A DNA stretch of 64,000 nt, taken from contig NZ_JQNA01000001.1 of assembly GCF_000745015.1 (NCBI RefSeq), positions 62,001-126,000 of the forward strand, given 5' to 3'. The notes below the pieces were generated by a model. The model was not told the origin of the DNA and ran no database searches. It saw only the letters and a program-made list of their open reading frames with translations. Origin of the DNA: Burkholderia sp. 9120 (GTDB lineage Bacteria > Pseudomonadota > Gammaproteobacteria > Burkholderiales > Burkholderiaceae). Positions 44,286 through 52,826 of the stretch are shown here, in pieces; position 1 is the stretch's first letter, and each line of letters opens with the position of its first letter. The translations under genes and the position numbers were made by a program.

Positions 44286-46208
44286 TCATGACGACTTGCG
44301 CACGCGCAGATACCAGTCACACAGCAAGCGCACCTGCTTCGGCGTATAGCCCTTCGTCACCATGCGATTGACGAAGTCTTCGTGCTTGCGTTGCTCTTCC
44401 GCCGAACCCTTGGCGTTGAACGAGATCACCGGCAACAACTCTTCCGTGTTCGAGAACATCTTCTTTTCGATCACGACGCGCAGCTTCTCGTAGCTGATCC
44501 ACGCGGGATTCTTCCCCGCATTCGCAGCACGCGCACGCAGCACGAAGTTCACGATCTCGTTGCGGAAGTCCTTCGGGTTGCTGATGCCCGCGGGTTTCTC
44601 GATCTTCTCCAGCTCAGCGTTCAACGCCGCGCGGTCGAAGCTCTCGCCGGTGTCGTGGTCGCGGAATTCCTGATCCTGAATCCAGAAGTCCGCGTACGTC
44701 ACATAGCGATCGAAGATGTTCTGACCATACTCGGAATACGACTCCAGGTAAGCGGTCTGAATCTCCTTGCCGATGAACTCGGCATAGCGCGACGCGAGCA
44801 CGTCTTTAATGAACGACAGATACTTCTGTTCGGTTTCCGGCGGGAACTGCTCGCGTTCGATCTGCTGTTCGAGCACGTACATCAGATGCACCGGATTGGC
44901 CGCGACCTCGGTCGAATCGAAGTTGAACACCCGCGACATGATCTTGAACGCGAAGCGGGTCGACACACCGGTCATGCCTTCGTCCACGCCCGCGAAATCG
45001 CGGTACTCCTGGTACGATTTGGCCTTCGGATCGGTGTCCTTCAGGTTCTCGCCGTCATACACCTGCATCTTCGAGAACAGGCTCGAATTCTCCGGCTCCT
45101 GCAGGCGCGTGAGCACCGACATCTGCGCCATCATCTTCAGCGTGCCCGGTGCGCAGACCGCATTCGCCAGCGACGAATTGCGCAGCAGCTTCTCGTAGAT
45201 CTTGACCTCTTCACCGTAGCGCAGGCAGTACGGCACCTTCACGACGAAGATCCGGTCAAGCAGTGCTTCGTTGTTGCGGTTGTTGCGGAACGCCTTCCAT
45301 TCCGACTCGTTCGAGTGCGCGAGGATCACGCCGTCGAACGGAATCGCACCGAACCCTTCCGTGCCCTTGAAGTTGCCTTCCTGGGTGGCGGTCAGCAACG
45401 GGTGCAGGACCTTGATCGGCGCCTTGAACATTTCGACGAACTCGAGTAGCCCCTGATTGGCGAGACACAGGCCACCGGAGTAGCTGTACGCGTCCGCGTC
45501 GTCTTGTGCGTACTGTTCGAGCTTGCGGATGTCGACCTTGCCGACCAGCGACGAAATGTCCTGGTTGTTTTCGTCGCCCGGCTCGGTCTTGGCGATACCG
45601 ATCTGGCGAAGGATCGACGGGTAGCGGCGCACCACCTTGAACTTGCGGATGTCGCCGTTGTATTCGTGCAGGCGCTTCACCGCCCACGGACTCAGAATGC
45701 TTTTCAGGTAGCGGCGTGGAATGCCGAACTGCTCTTCGAGGATCGGACCGTCCTCGTCGTAATCGAACAACCCGAGCGGCGACTCGTTGACGGGCGAACC
45801 CTTGATCGAGTAAAAAGGCACGCGCTCCATGAGCTGCTTCAAACGCTCCGCGATCGACGATTTACCACCGCCGACCGGGCCCAACAGATACAGAATCTGT
45901 TTCCTTTCCTCGAGCCCCTGGGCCGAGTGCCGGAAGTACGCGACCACCTGCTCGATCACGTCCTCCATTCCGTAGAACTCACGGAACGCGGGGTATACCT
46001 TGATGACCTTGTTCGCGAAGATACGCGACGTGCGCGGATCGTTGCGAGTGTCAATCTGTTCCGGTTCCCCGATTGCCGTCAACATGCGTTCGCCAGCAGT
46101 GGCGTACGCGGCGGGATTGTCTTTGCAGAGCGCGAGATACTCCTCGAGCGAGAGTTCATCTTCTCGCGTTTTTTCGAAGCGGGTCGCGAAACTGCTGTAG
46201 ATATCCAT
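44286..46208 (-). CDS. prkA: PrkA family serine protein kinase (YeaG)
   Basis: 640 residues, the usual length. MDIYSSFATRFEKTREDELSLEEYLALCKDNPAAYA is the family start. The AAA+ module has Walker A GPVGGGKS (110-117) and the region ILAHSNESEWKAFRNNRNNEA with the sensor part; the C-terminal kinase-like domain follows (VRLLCDWYLRVRKSS end). It is a cytosolic ATP-dependent protein with kinase and possibly protease activity, induced by starvation. GAGGAGGTAGC before ATG 46208 is a strong Shine-Dalgarno. First gene of the prkA-yeaH-spoVR operon, with a 226-nt gap before yeaH. Confidence 0.95.
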   Translation of the reverse strand: MDIYSSFATRFEKTREDELSLEEYLALCKDNPAAYATAGERMLTAIGEPEQIDTRNDPRTSRIFANKVIKVYPAFREFYGMEDVIEQVVAYFRHSAQGLEERKQILYLLGPVGGGKSSIAERLKQLMERVPFYSIKGSPVNESPLGLFDYDEDGPILEEQFGIPRRYLKSILSPWAVKRLHEYNGDIRKFKVVRRYPSILRQIGIAKTEPGDENNQDISSLVGKVDIRKLEQYAQDDADAYSYSGGLCLANQGLLEFVEMFKAPIKVLHPLLTATQEGNFKGTEGFGAIPFDGVILAHSNESEWKAFRNNRNNEALLDRIFVVKVPYCLRYGEEVKIYEKLLRNSSLANAVCAPGTLKMMAQMSVLTRLQEPENSSLFSKMQVYDGENLKDTDPKAKSYQEYRDFAGVDEGMTGVSTRFAFKIMSRVFNFDSTEVAANPVHLMYVLEQQIEREQFPPETEQKYLSFIKDVLASRYAEFIGKEIQTAYLESYSEYGQNIFDRYVTYADFWIQDQEFRDHDTGESFDRAALNAELEKIEKPAGISNPKDFRNEIVNFVLRARAANAGKNPAWISYEKLRVVIEKKMFSNTEELLPVISFNAKGSAEEQRKHEDFVNRMVTKGYTPKQVRLLCDWYLRVRKSS

Positions 46209-47035
46209 GCTACCTCCTCGCCGAAGTCTAGACCGATGTCGTGCGCGGCGCGCTATTCGGAAACGACATCGCTCGAATTCATCCTAAACCCTTTTAAATT
46301 TTTTTTCACGAACTACGTTGCGAAAATCGCGCCGCATTCGCCTCCCGACATTCCTCACTTGGAAACACACTTTCCACCACCTACAATCTTGCGCTCACAT
46401 CGTAGCAATCGATGCGCACGCTTGCTGCCTGTTTTACGGCCTGAATCGCAACCTGGTTCGCGACCTGGCCGTCAACGTTCACACTGTCCGGCTGGTGTCA
46501 CACCGCTCACCTGGCACTGCTGCTCAGTGCGCGTACAACGTGCCATTGCGCCGCTCGTCCCGTTACATCGAACGATCGCACTGCGATATCGGACGCCCTG
46601 TCTGCATGCGCACACTTTGTTGCTGAAAGCGTGGACCGCATGCGCGTTTTCGACACGTCGCTCGAACTTGATCCGCCTCTTTTCCACAACGCGCGACATC
46701 GGCATTCCGACTACAACGCGCGCTGCCTGTTACATGTTCATTTGCCATTCCGGTCGATAGCGCGATTGAACACCAGGTCGTGTCGTCAGGCTGTTCGTCA
46801 CCGTGCGGCCCATTTTGTTCCGCGCTTTCCGTGTTACATGACAAACACGCCATGGTCGTCGCGCGCGTCATGCATGTTTTGCGCGCGGTCCATTGCATGT
46901 TTCGTATTAACCGTGTCGTCAACAGGGTTAGCCGCTGCCCTGCCTCGATGCCTCTATAACTGGATGACGGCGACGCGGCCAACGGCTTTCATAGGTGTAT
47001 ACGGCAAAGCCGCCGCGACAGATGCGACAAATGTA
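46209..47035. other. Long intergenic region upstream of prkA without a credible gene
   Basis: About 830 nt. The base composition is lower in GC than the genes around it, with AAATTTTTTTT at 46297-46307. Open frames exist on both strands but show no family-like sequence and are rich in Cys, Arg and His. On the plus strand TTGGAA (46359-46364), 17 bp, TACAAT (46382-46387) is a good promoter candidate pointing away from prkA into this region. The motif TGTTACATG recurs near 46728 and 46832. The region must also contain the prkA promoter. A non-coding RNA is possible. Confidence 0.5.
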
Positions 47036-47061
47036 AAACGGCCGCCCGTGGGCAGCCGTTT
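47036..47061 (-). terminator. Terminator of the hydratase gene
   Basis: AAACGGC-C-GCCC and GGGC-A-GCCGTTT form a stem of 11 bp with one mismatch. On the minus strand it is followed by TTTTACATTT. It lies 114 nt after the stop at 47176. Confidence 0.65.
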
Positions 47062-47175
47062 GTTTGAAGCGCGGTCATGAAGAGGGAAAGGTGACGGGCG
47101 AATGTGACAAGCGCCGCTGCCCCATGACAAGCCAGGGTGAAAGGTCACCGCAACGAGCGGAAACCCGCGGCATGC

Positions 47176-47937
47176 TCAGGTCAGTTCAATCTCCACCTCT
47201 CCGAGGCCGTCGATGTAACCGCGCACGAGTCCCGGTTCGGCCAGCCTGATGCCGCCGACGTACGAGCCCGTCGTGATCGTCCATTCAGGCTCGATGGTGA
47301 TGCCCATTGCGGCGCAGTGGTTGATGAACCACACCAGCAGTTCGCGCGGGTCGCCGGCCGGGTTACCGGTGGCCTTCGGCAACAGCGAGTTGCCGTTGAA
47401 GCTCAGTGCCAGTTCAGGCGAAACGAAATCGAAGCCGCGCGCGAGGCCCGCATAGGCCACCGCGTGACCGGTGATCAGCGCGCCGTTGTTCTGCGCGTCG
47501 GCCAGTTGTGCGAGCGGTGCGACATTCGGCCATTCCGCGAAGCGGCTATCGACGATCTCGATGGCGGGCAGCACGACGCCGACTTTCGACAGCACTTCGT
47601 CGCGCGCATAGGCGCGGCCGCGCGGTTCGATCGCTTCGGCGAAACGGAACGCGATCTCCAGTTCCACCAGCACGCGGAAGAAAGCGCCATGCGCGGCCCG
47701 CGCCGGCGACGGCAGCACCAGCGCAGCCGGAATCGGCGCGCCCGCGCCGGGGCCGCCCGGCGCTCTCGCGCCGATCTTCCAGGCGCCGGTCACGTCGCCG
47801 AGGCCCGCGATAACCGCCTGCTGGATCCCATACGCGGTGGCCGCGTCGGGCGGCAGGCTGTCGGGTGCGGGCGCTTCGATCAGCCGATGCTGCCGGCGTG
47901 CTTCGACGAGGCGTTGCGCAAGATCGTATTGCGTCAT
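47176..47937 (-). CDS. 2-keto-4-pentenoate hydratase / fumarylacetoacetate-hydrolase family protein
   Basis: 253 residues. AYGIQQAVIAGLGDVTGAWKIGA is the N-terminal signature of 2-hydroxypenta-2,4-dienoate hydratases; FFRVLVELEIAFRFAEAI carries the metal-binding Glu pair (ELE), and LALSFNGNSLLPKATGNPAGDP is the conserved late part. These enzymes hydrate 2-keto-4-pentenoate in meta-cleavage pathways or decarboxylate related acids. No other meta-cleavage gene is adjacent, so the substrate is open. AAAGGA lies 6 nt before ATG 47937. Confidence 0.85.
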   Translation of the reverse strand: MTQYDLAQRLVEARRQHRLIEAPAPDSLPPDAATAYGIQQAVIAGLGDVTGAWKIGARAPGGPGAGAPIPAALVLPSPARAAHGAFFRVLVELEIAFRFAEAIEPRGRAYARDEVLSKVGVVLPAIEIVDSRFAEWPNVAPLAQLADAQNNGALITGHAVAYAGLARGFDFVSPELALSFNGNSLLPKATGNPAGDPRELLVWFINHCAAMGITIEPEWTITTGSYVGGIRLAEPGLVRGYIDGLGEVEIELT

Positions 47938-48242
47938 GTCGGTCCTTTAGGGCTGGCGCGTTGAGCGGTTCGTTAAGCGGTTGACGGCGGCATGCGGTTG
48001 AGTGGAGGCCGGGCGCTGCGGCAGAGGCCAGCGGCGCGCGTGCCGTTCGGTTTGACTTCGGCTGACGATTCGCGGCGACGCTAACGCGCGGCGCGGTGCA
48101 GTTCGTGGCCGAGCCCGCCCGTCAATGTACCGGATCATGGCGTCCGCCAGGGTGCAGGTTGCAGTCGGGTTGTGATCGTGTCGCAGTCGGGTAGCCATCA
48201 GGTTCGCGATCGCGGACCTGATTTGATGCGCCCATCATGAAA
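47938..48242. other. Intergenic region upstream of the hydratase
   Basis: About 300 nt without a gene on either strand. It must contain the promoter of the hydratase on the minus strand; I see no clear -35/-10 pair or operator palindrome. Confidence 0.4.
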
Positions 48243-48274
48243 AAAACCGCGACTGCAGGCGCAATCGCGGTTTT
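48237..48274 (-). terminator. Rho-independent terminator of the chemoreceptor gene
   Basis: AAAACCGCGA (48243-48252) and TCGCGGTTTT (48265-48274) form a perfect 10-bp stem with a 12-nt loop. On the minus strand it continues into a T-run. It lies about 90 nt after the stop at 48366. Confidence 0.85.
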
Positions 48275-48365
48275 GGTGTCAACGGGTGGCGATCATCCGC
48301 GACGCTACGCTTCGATCTGACGCGCCGCCGGGAATGAATGTTGCAGCGCGCCGGATCGAGCCGGA

Positions 48366-50183
48366 TCAGAAGGTTTCCCAATCCTGGTCGCTGCCGGCGC
48401 TGGCCGTCGTCATCGCCTTGGCGGGCGCGCGCGCGGGTGCCGCGGCGGGCGCTTTGGGTGCGGTAGCGGCTTGCGGCGCCGCATGCGCGGGCTGCTGGGC
48501 AGCGGCCGGCGCGGCGGACTGTGACGTCGAATGCGACGTCGAATGCGACGCAGCCGCCGGACGCGACGTCTTGCGCGCCGCCGTCGAGCGCACCGGCGCA
48601 CTCATCCGCTTCGGCGCGCTGACCGGCGCCTTGTAACCGCCTTCGTCGACCTGGAACACCGATACGGCGGTGCGCAGCTTGCCGGCCTGATCTTCGAGCG
48701 ACGACGCGGCGGCCGCCGCCTCTTCCACCAGCGCGGCATTCTGCTGCGTCACTTCGTCCATCTGCGTGACGGCGCGCGCTACCTGGTCGATGCCGCTGCT
48801 CTGCTCTTCCGACGCCGCGGCGATCTCGCCCATGATGTCGGTCACGCGCTGCACCGCACTGATGATCTCGGTCATCGTGCGGCCGGCTTCGTCCACCAGC
48901 GCCGAGCCCGACTGCACACGCTCTACCGAGGTGTCGATCAGTTCCTTGATTTCCTTCGCCGCCGCCGACGAGCGCTGCGCGAGGCTGCGCACTTCGCCTG
49001 CCACGACCGCGAAGCCGCGCCCTTCTTCGCCGGCCCGCGCCGCTTCCACGGCCGCATTCAGGGCCAGGATGTTGGTCTGGAACGCGATCCCTTCGATGAT
49101 CGAGATGATGTCGGCAATCTTCGCCGAACTCTGATTGATATCGCCCATCGTGCCGACCACCTGGCCGACCACCGCGCTGCCCTTGTTGGCGATCTCCGAC
49201 GCATTGGCCGCGAGCGAACTCGCCTGGCGCGCGTTGTCGGCGTTCTGTTTGACCGTGCCGGTCAGCTGTTCCATGCTCGACGCGGTTTCCTGCAGCGCCG
49301 AGGCCTGTTCTTCGGTCCGCGACGACAGGTCGATATTGCCGGCCGCGATCTGGCGAGTGGCGGTCGCGATCGATTCGCTGCCGCTGCGCACCGTACGCAC
49401 CGTTTCGGTGAGGCTGCGCTGCATCTTCGCGATGCCTTCGAGCAACTGCCCCATCTCATCACGCGACGTGACGATCACCGGGCGGCGCAGATCGCCGCCG
49501 GCGATCGCGTCGAAGTGGCCGAGCGCTTCGCCGAGCGGCCGGGCGATCGCGCGGCTGAGCGTCAGGTAGGAGAACGCGGCGGCGACCACGCCGAGCAGCA
49601 ACGCGCCGATGCTGACGAGGCGGAACGTTTCGAAGCTGCCCTGCGCGGAGTCGTAACCGGCCTTCGCCGACGTGAACTGGTATTTGCGCAGCGCGTCGTC
49701 GGCGTTGGCGAGGTCGTTGTAGGTCGCCTGCAGGCGCTGGGCGTTGGCCACGACCTTCGGCTGGTCGCTCGCGGCGATCGTCGCCGAGAAGCCGTCCATG
49801 GTCTGGTGCAGCGTATCGCGCTTGCTGACCACGTCCTGCGCGAGCCGGTCTTCGTCGGGGTCGCGCGGCAGGTCCATATACTTTTTCCACCACATGTCGG
49901 ACGTGGCGCGCATCGAGCGCGCCCGCTCCAGCGTCGGCGCCGCGTCGGGCGTGCCGATCATGAACGCGGCGCGATCGAGCGCGAGGCGTTCACGCGCCGC
50001 GAACAGCTCGGCGTTGCCGATATCGACGGCGCTCGGCATGGCGTTAGTGAAGGTGTCCTTGTAGGCGTCGTTCGAACGGCTCATGCCGAACAGACCGAAA
50101 ACACCGATGGCAACCAGCAGCGCGGCGAGAAAAGCCATCGTAAGGCCAATCCGCGCCTTGATCGTGATGCCTTTGTTCAACAT
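48366..50183 (-). CDS. Methyl-accepting chemotaxis protein with C-terminal docking pentapeptide
   Basis: 605 residues. Helix 1 (IGLTMAFLAALLVAIGVFGLFG), periplasmic four-helix-bundle ligand domain, helix 2 (LVSIGALLLGVVAAAFSYLTL), HAMP, methylation helices and the conserved tip [24 protein letters not shown]. An Ala/Pro/Ser-rich linker of about 80 residues leads to the last five residues, DWETF, equivalent to the NWETF tail of E. coli Tar/Tsr that binds CheR and CheB. The receptor is therefore a likely hub for methylation enzymes in this cell, unlike the tail-less receptor at 24452. Ligand unknown. Confidence 0.93.
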   Translation of the reverse strand: MLNKGITIKARIGLTMAFLAALLVAIGVFGLFGMSRSNDAYKDTFTNAMPSAVDIGNAELFAARERLALDRAAFMIGTPDAAPTLERARSMRATSDMWWKKYMDLPRDPDEDRLAQDVVSKRDTLHQTMDGFSATIAASDQPKVVANAQRLQATYNDLANADDALRKYQFTSAKAGYDSAQGSFETFRLVSIGALLLGVVAAAFSYLTLSRAIARPLGEALGHFDAIAGGDLRRPVIVTSRDEMGQLLEGIAKMQRSLTETVRTVRSGSESIATATRQIAAGNIDLSSRTEEQASALQETASSMEQLTGTVKQNADNARQASSLAANASEIANKGSAVVGQVVGTMGDINQSSAKIADIISIIEGIAFQTNILALNAAVEAARAGEEGRGFAVVAGEVRSLAQRSSAAAKEIKELIDTSVERVQSGSALVDEAGRTMTEIISAVQRVTDIMGEIAAASEEQSSGIDQVARAVTQMDEVTQQNAALVEEAAAAASSLEDQAGKLRTAVSVFQVDEGGYKAPVSAPKRMSAPVRSTAARKTSRPAAASHSTSHSTSQSAAPAAAQQPAHAAPQAATAPKAPAAAPARAPAKAMTTASAGSDQDWETF

Positions 50184-50550
50184 GCTTAATCCTGTACTTA
50201 GACGAAATGAGAGGCTGCGTACGCAGCGCGGGGTAGCGTGTGGCGTCTGCGTGTGGCGCTTATTGAGAGAGCGCTCTAATAGTCCCGTTTACGGCATTCC
50301 GACTGCATACTTGAAGGATTTATATAGTATGAAGAAAGCAGATGAAAGGAATTGGAAGGAATTACAAGAAGCTGACAGCGGCCAGCGTGTCACGGCGTGA
50401 CGGAGGGAATGCAGAACACGTGAAGGTGTGTCGCTGTGGAGAAATAGGCGGGTTTTGAGCGTGCGGTGAAGGTTGAGCGGCTGACGCCGCCCTCGCTCCG
50501 ATGCCTGAAGTGGCGCTATCGCCAATGCCGACGCTAACGCCGGCTCAGCC
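50184..50550. other. Intergenic region between the chemoreceptor and the LacI gene
   Basis: About 370 nt. It holds the chemoreceptor promoter on the minus strand (AT-rich TATATAAAT near 50325). AGAGCGCTCT (near 50269-50278) is a perfect palindrome. A 23-codon plus-strand ORF at 50329 has AT-rich codons foreign to this genome and is not called. No terminator with U-tract for the LacI gene is evident. Confidence 0.4.
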
Positions 50551-51591
50551 TCAGGCCGCCAGATCGCGCGTGGCCGCGCCGGCCCACGTCGCCGTGGATT
50601 CGCGCACGATCAGCCGTGGCGACACCACGCGCCGGCGGCCCGGCGCGCGCGGATTGCCCGCCGAGGTCCCGGCAATGCGTTCGATCAGCGTCTGCGCGGC
50701 CATATCGCCGAGCGCGCGCACCGACTGCCCGACCGTCGACAGCGCCGGGTAGGTGAAACGTCCCAACTCGATATCGTCGAAGCCGATGATCGAGCAATCG
50801 CGCGGCACGCTGATATTGCGCTCCGCCGCGGCGCGCAACGCGCCGATGCCCATCATGTCGTTACCCGCGAAAATCGCCGACGGCCGGACGGTATCGAACA
50901 GTTGCCCAGCCGCGCGATGACCGCCGGTGCCCGAAAAATCGCTCTCGACGATCGCATCGGGCGGAATTTCGATGCCCCGCTCCGTCATCGCGCGGATGAA
51001 GCCGTGCACCCGCATCGCGCTGACGGCCGTCTGCACCGGCCCGGTGATACAACCGATCCGCACGTGCCCCAGTTCCAGCAAATGACGGGTGGCCAGATAC
51101 GCGCCCTTCTCATGGTCGATCTGCACCAGATCGGCGTTCAGACCTTCGATATTGCGGTCCACGATCACCAGCGGCTCGTGCGAGTCGGCTAGCGTCTGCG
51201 CGAGCACGGCGTCGTCGCCGGCCGACGCGACGATCAGCCCGTCGATGCGCTTCTCCTGCAGCACGCGCAGATAGTTACGCTGCTTGGCCGGATCGTCGTC
51301 GGAATTGCAGAAGAACAGGCAGTAGCCGTTGCGCGAGCAACCGTCTTCGATACCGCGGGCCATTTCCGCGAAATATGGGTTCGTGCTGTTCGGCACCACC
51401 AGTCCGATCGTCGCCGTGGCGCGCGCCTTCAGCGAACGGGCCACGGCCGACGGAACATAGTGAAGCTGACGGATCGCGTGTTCGACCTTCGCGCGCACGT
51501 CGGCCGACACCGGGCGCGAGTTGTTCACCACGTGCGATACCGTCGTGAAAGACACGCCCGCCACAGCCGCTACATCCTTGATCGTCGCCAT
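50551..51591 (-). CDS. LacI family regulator, RbsR-like
   Basis: 346 residues. The DNA-binding start MATIKDVAAVAGVSFTTVSHVVNNSRPVSADVRAKV and hinge helix VARSLKARATATIGLVVP are typical of LacI/PurR proteins; the C-terminal part is a periplasmic-binding fold with GFDDIELGRFTYPALSTV. It is the last gene of the ABC sugar operon on the minus strand and probably represses it through the CGCAAACGTTTGCG operator at 55794. AGGAG is 13 nt upstream of the start. Confidence 0.88.
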   Translation of the reverse strand: MATIKDVAAVAGVSFTTVSHVVNNSRPVSADVRAKVEHAIRQLHYVPSAVARSLKARATATIGLVVPNSTNPYFAEMARGIEDGCSRNGYCLFFCNSDDDPAKQRNYLRVLQEKRIDGLIVASAGDDAVLAQTLADSHEPLVIVDRNIEGLNADLVQIDHEKGAYLATRHLLELGHVRIGCITGPVQTAVSAMRVHGFIRAMTERGIEIPPDAIVESDFSGTGGHRAAGQLFDTVRPSAIFAGNDMMGIGALRAAAERNISVPRDCSIIGFDDIELGRFTYPALSTVGQSVRALGDMAAQTLIERIAGTSAGNPRAPGRRRVVSPRLIVRESTATWAGAATRDLAA

Positions 51592-51770
51592 AACCTGTTG
51601 CTCTCCTGCCTGTAGTTCCCGCGGTCGTTCCCGCCGTCCACGCCGCCTCGCGGCCCACCGGACGTCCTCATCGAAGACCGACCCAACCTATGAAAACCGC
51701 TGCCTGACCGCTCATGACACATCGGCTGTCCGGCTCACGCCGCAGCGTCAGCCCATCCGACTCCTGCAAT

Positions 51771-52826
51771 TCACGCCCGCTTGCGGCGGCTGCGGTAGGT
51801 ATCCAGCACCACCGCCACCACGATCACCGCGCCGGTGATCATCCGCTTGGTCGGCTCGTTCGCGCCGATCTGCGCGAGACCGGCCGCCAGCACCGAAATG
51901 ATCAACACGCCGAAAAAGGTGCTGATCACCGAGCCGCGTCCGCCCATCAAACTCGTGCCGCCGATCACCACCGCCGCGATCACCTGCAACTCCACGCCGA
52001 CGCCCGCGTTCGGGTCGGCCGCTTCCAGACGCGAAATCTGGAACAGCGCGGCGAGCCCCGCGAGCGCGCCCATCAGCGCGAACACGATGACCTTGTAGGG
52101 CCGCGGATTGACGCCCGCGAGCCGCACCGCTTCCTCATTCGTGCCGATGCCGACCAGATAGCGGCCGAACACCGTGCGCGTGAGCACCAGTTGCGCGACG
52201 ATCATCACCGCCACCGCGATCAGGAAGGCCGGCGAAATGCCGAGCGCGATCGGGTTCGACAGAAAATCGAACGCGTCGCCGATATACGCGGTGCGCGAGT
52301 TCGTCATCTGGTACGCCATGCCGCGCGCTGCTTCGAGCACACCGAGCGACACGATGAACGACGGAATCCGCCAGCCCACCGTCACCGCGCCGGTGATCGT
52401 GCCGGTCAGCGCGGCCGCGGCCACGCCGAGCAACGCCGACGGAAACGGCCCCCAGCCCCACTTCAACGCCGCCACGCTCACCACCGACGCGCCCAGCGCC
52501 AGCACCGAGCCGACCGACAGATCGATCCCGGCGATGATCAGCACGAAGGTCATGCCCACCGACATCACCACCAGATCCGGAATCTGGTTGGCGATCGTGC
52601 TGAAGGTGTCGTACGTGAAGAAGTGCGAACTCAGTACGGAAAACAGCGCAATCATGGCCAGCAACGCGCCGGCCAGACCCAGATAGTTCGACAGGCCCAG
52701 CCGCGTACCGGCCGGTTTGCCGCTCGCGAGCGGCGCCGACGGATCGGCCGGCGGCGTCACGTTCGCCGTGCCCTGGCTGCCTTGCTGGCCGCCGCCCTTC
52801 TTGTCCGGCAACGATTGATCGTTCAT
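51771..52826 (-). CDS. Sugar ABC transporter permease, RbsC type
   Basis: 351 residues. A polar N-terminus of about 40 residues, then 8-10 hydrophobic helices with FVLIIAGIDLSVGSVLALG, YQMTNSRTAYIGDAF, GTNEEAVRLAGVNPRPYKVIVFALMGALAGLAAL and GGTSLMGGRGSVIST: the classic RbsC/AraH permease pattern. It forms the membrane channel of a CUT2-type importer. Its start overlaps the ATPase stop by ATGA (52823-52826). Confidence 0.9.
   Translation of the reverse strand: MNDQSLPDKKGGGQQGSQGTANVTPPADPSAPLASGKPAGTRLGLSNYLGLAGALLAMIALFSVLSSHFFTYDTFSTIANQIPDLVVMSVGMTFVLIIAGIDLSVGSVLALGASVVSVAALKWGWGPFPSALLGVAAAALTGTITGAVTVGWRIPSFIVSLGVLEAARGMAYQMTNSRTAYIGDAFDFLSNPIALGISPAFLIAVAVMIVAQLVLTRTVFGRYLVGIGTNEEAVRLAGVNPRPYKVIVFALMGALAGLAALFQISRLEAADPNAGVGVELQVIAAVVIGGTSLMGGRGSVISTFFGVLIISVLAAGLAQIGANEPTKRMITGAVIVVAVVLDTYRSRRKRA

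Noticed and set aside
46500..46560. Possible sigma-54 promoter for prkA
   Set aside because: TGGCAC-like sequences occur, but the -12 GC element at the right spacing (TTGC) is missing.
46631..47080. 149-codon plus-strand open frame upstream of prkA
   Set aside because: Composition rich in Cys, Arg, His and Thr, no domain-like pattern, no good Shine-Dalgarno.
50329..50400. 23-codon ORF MKKADERNWKELQEADSGQRVTA with GAAGGA upstream
   Set aside because: Codons (AGG, TTA, CAA) are unlike the genome and the ORF overlaps the likely chemoreceptor promoter region; too little evidence.
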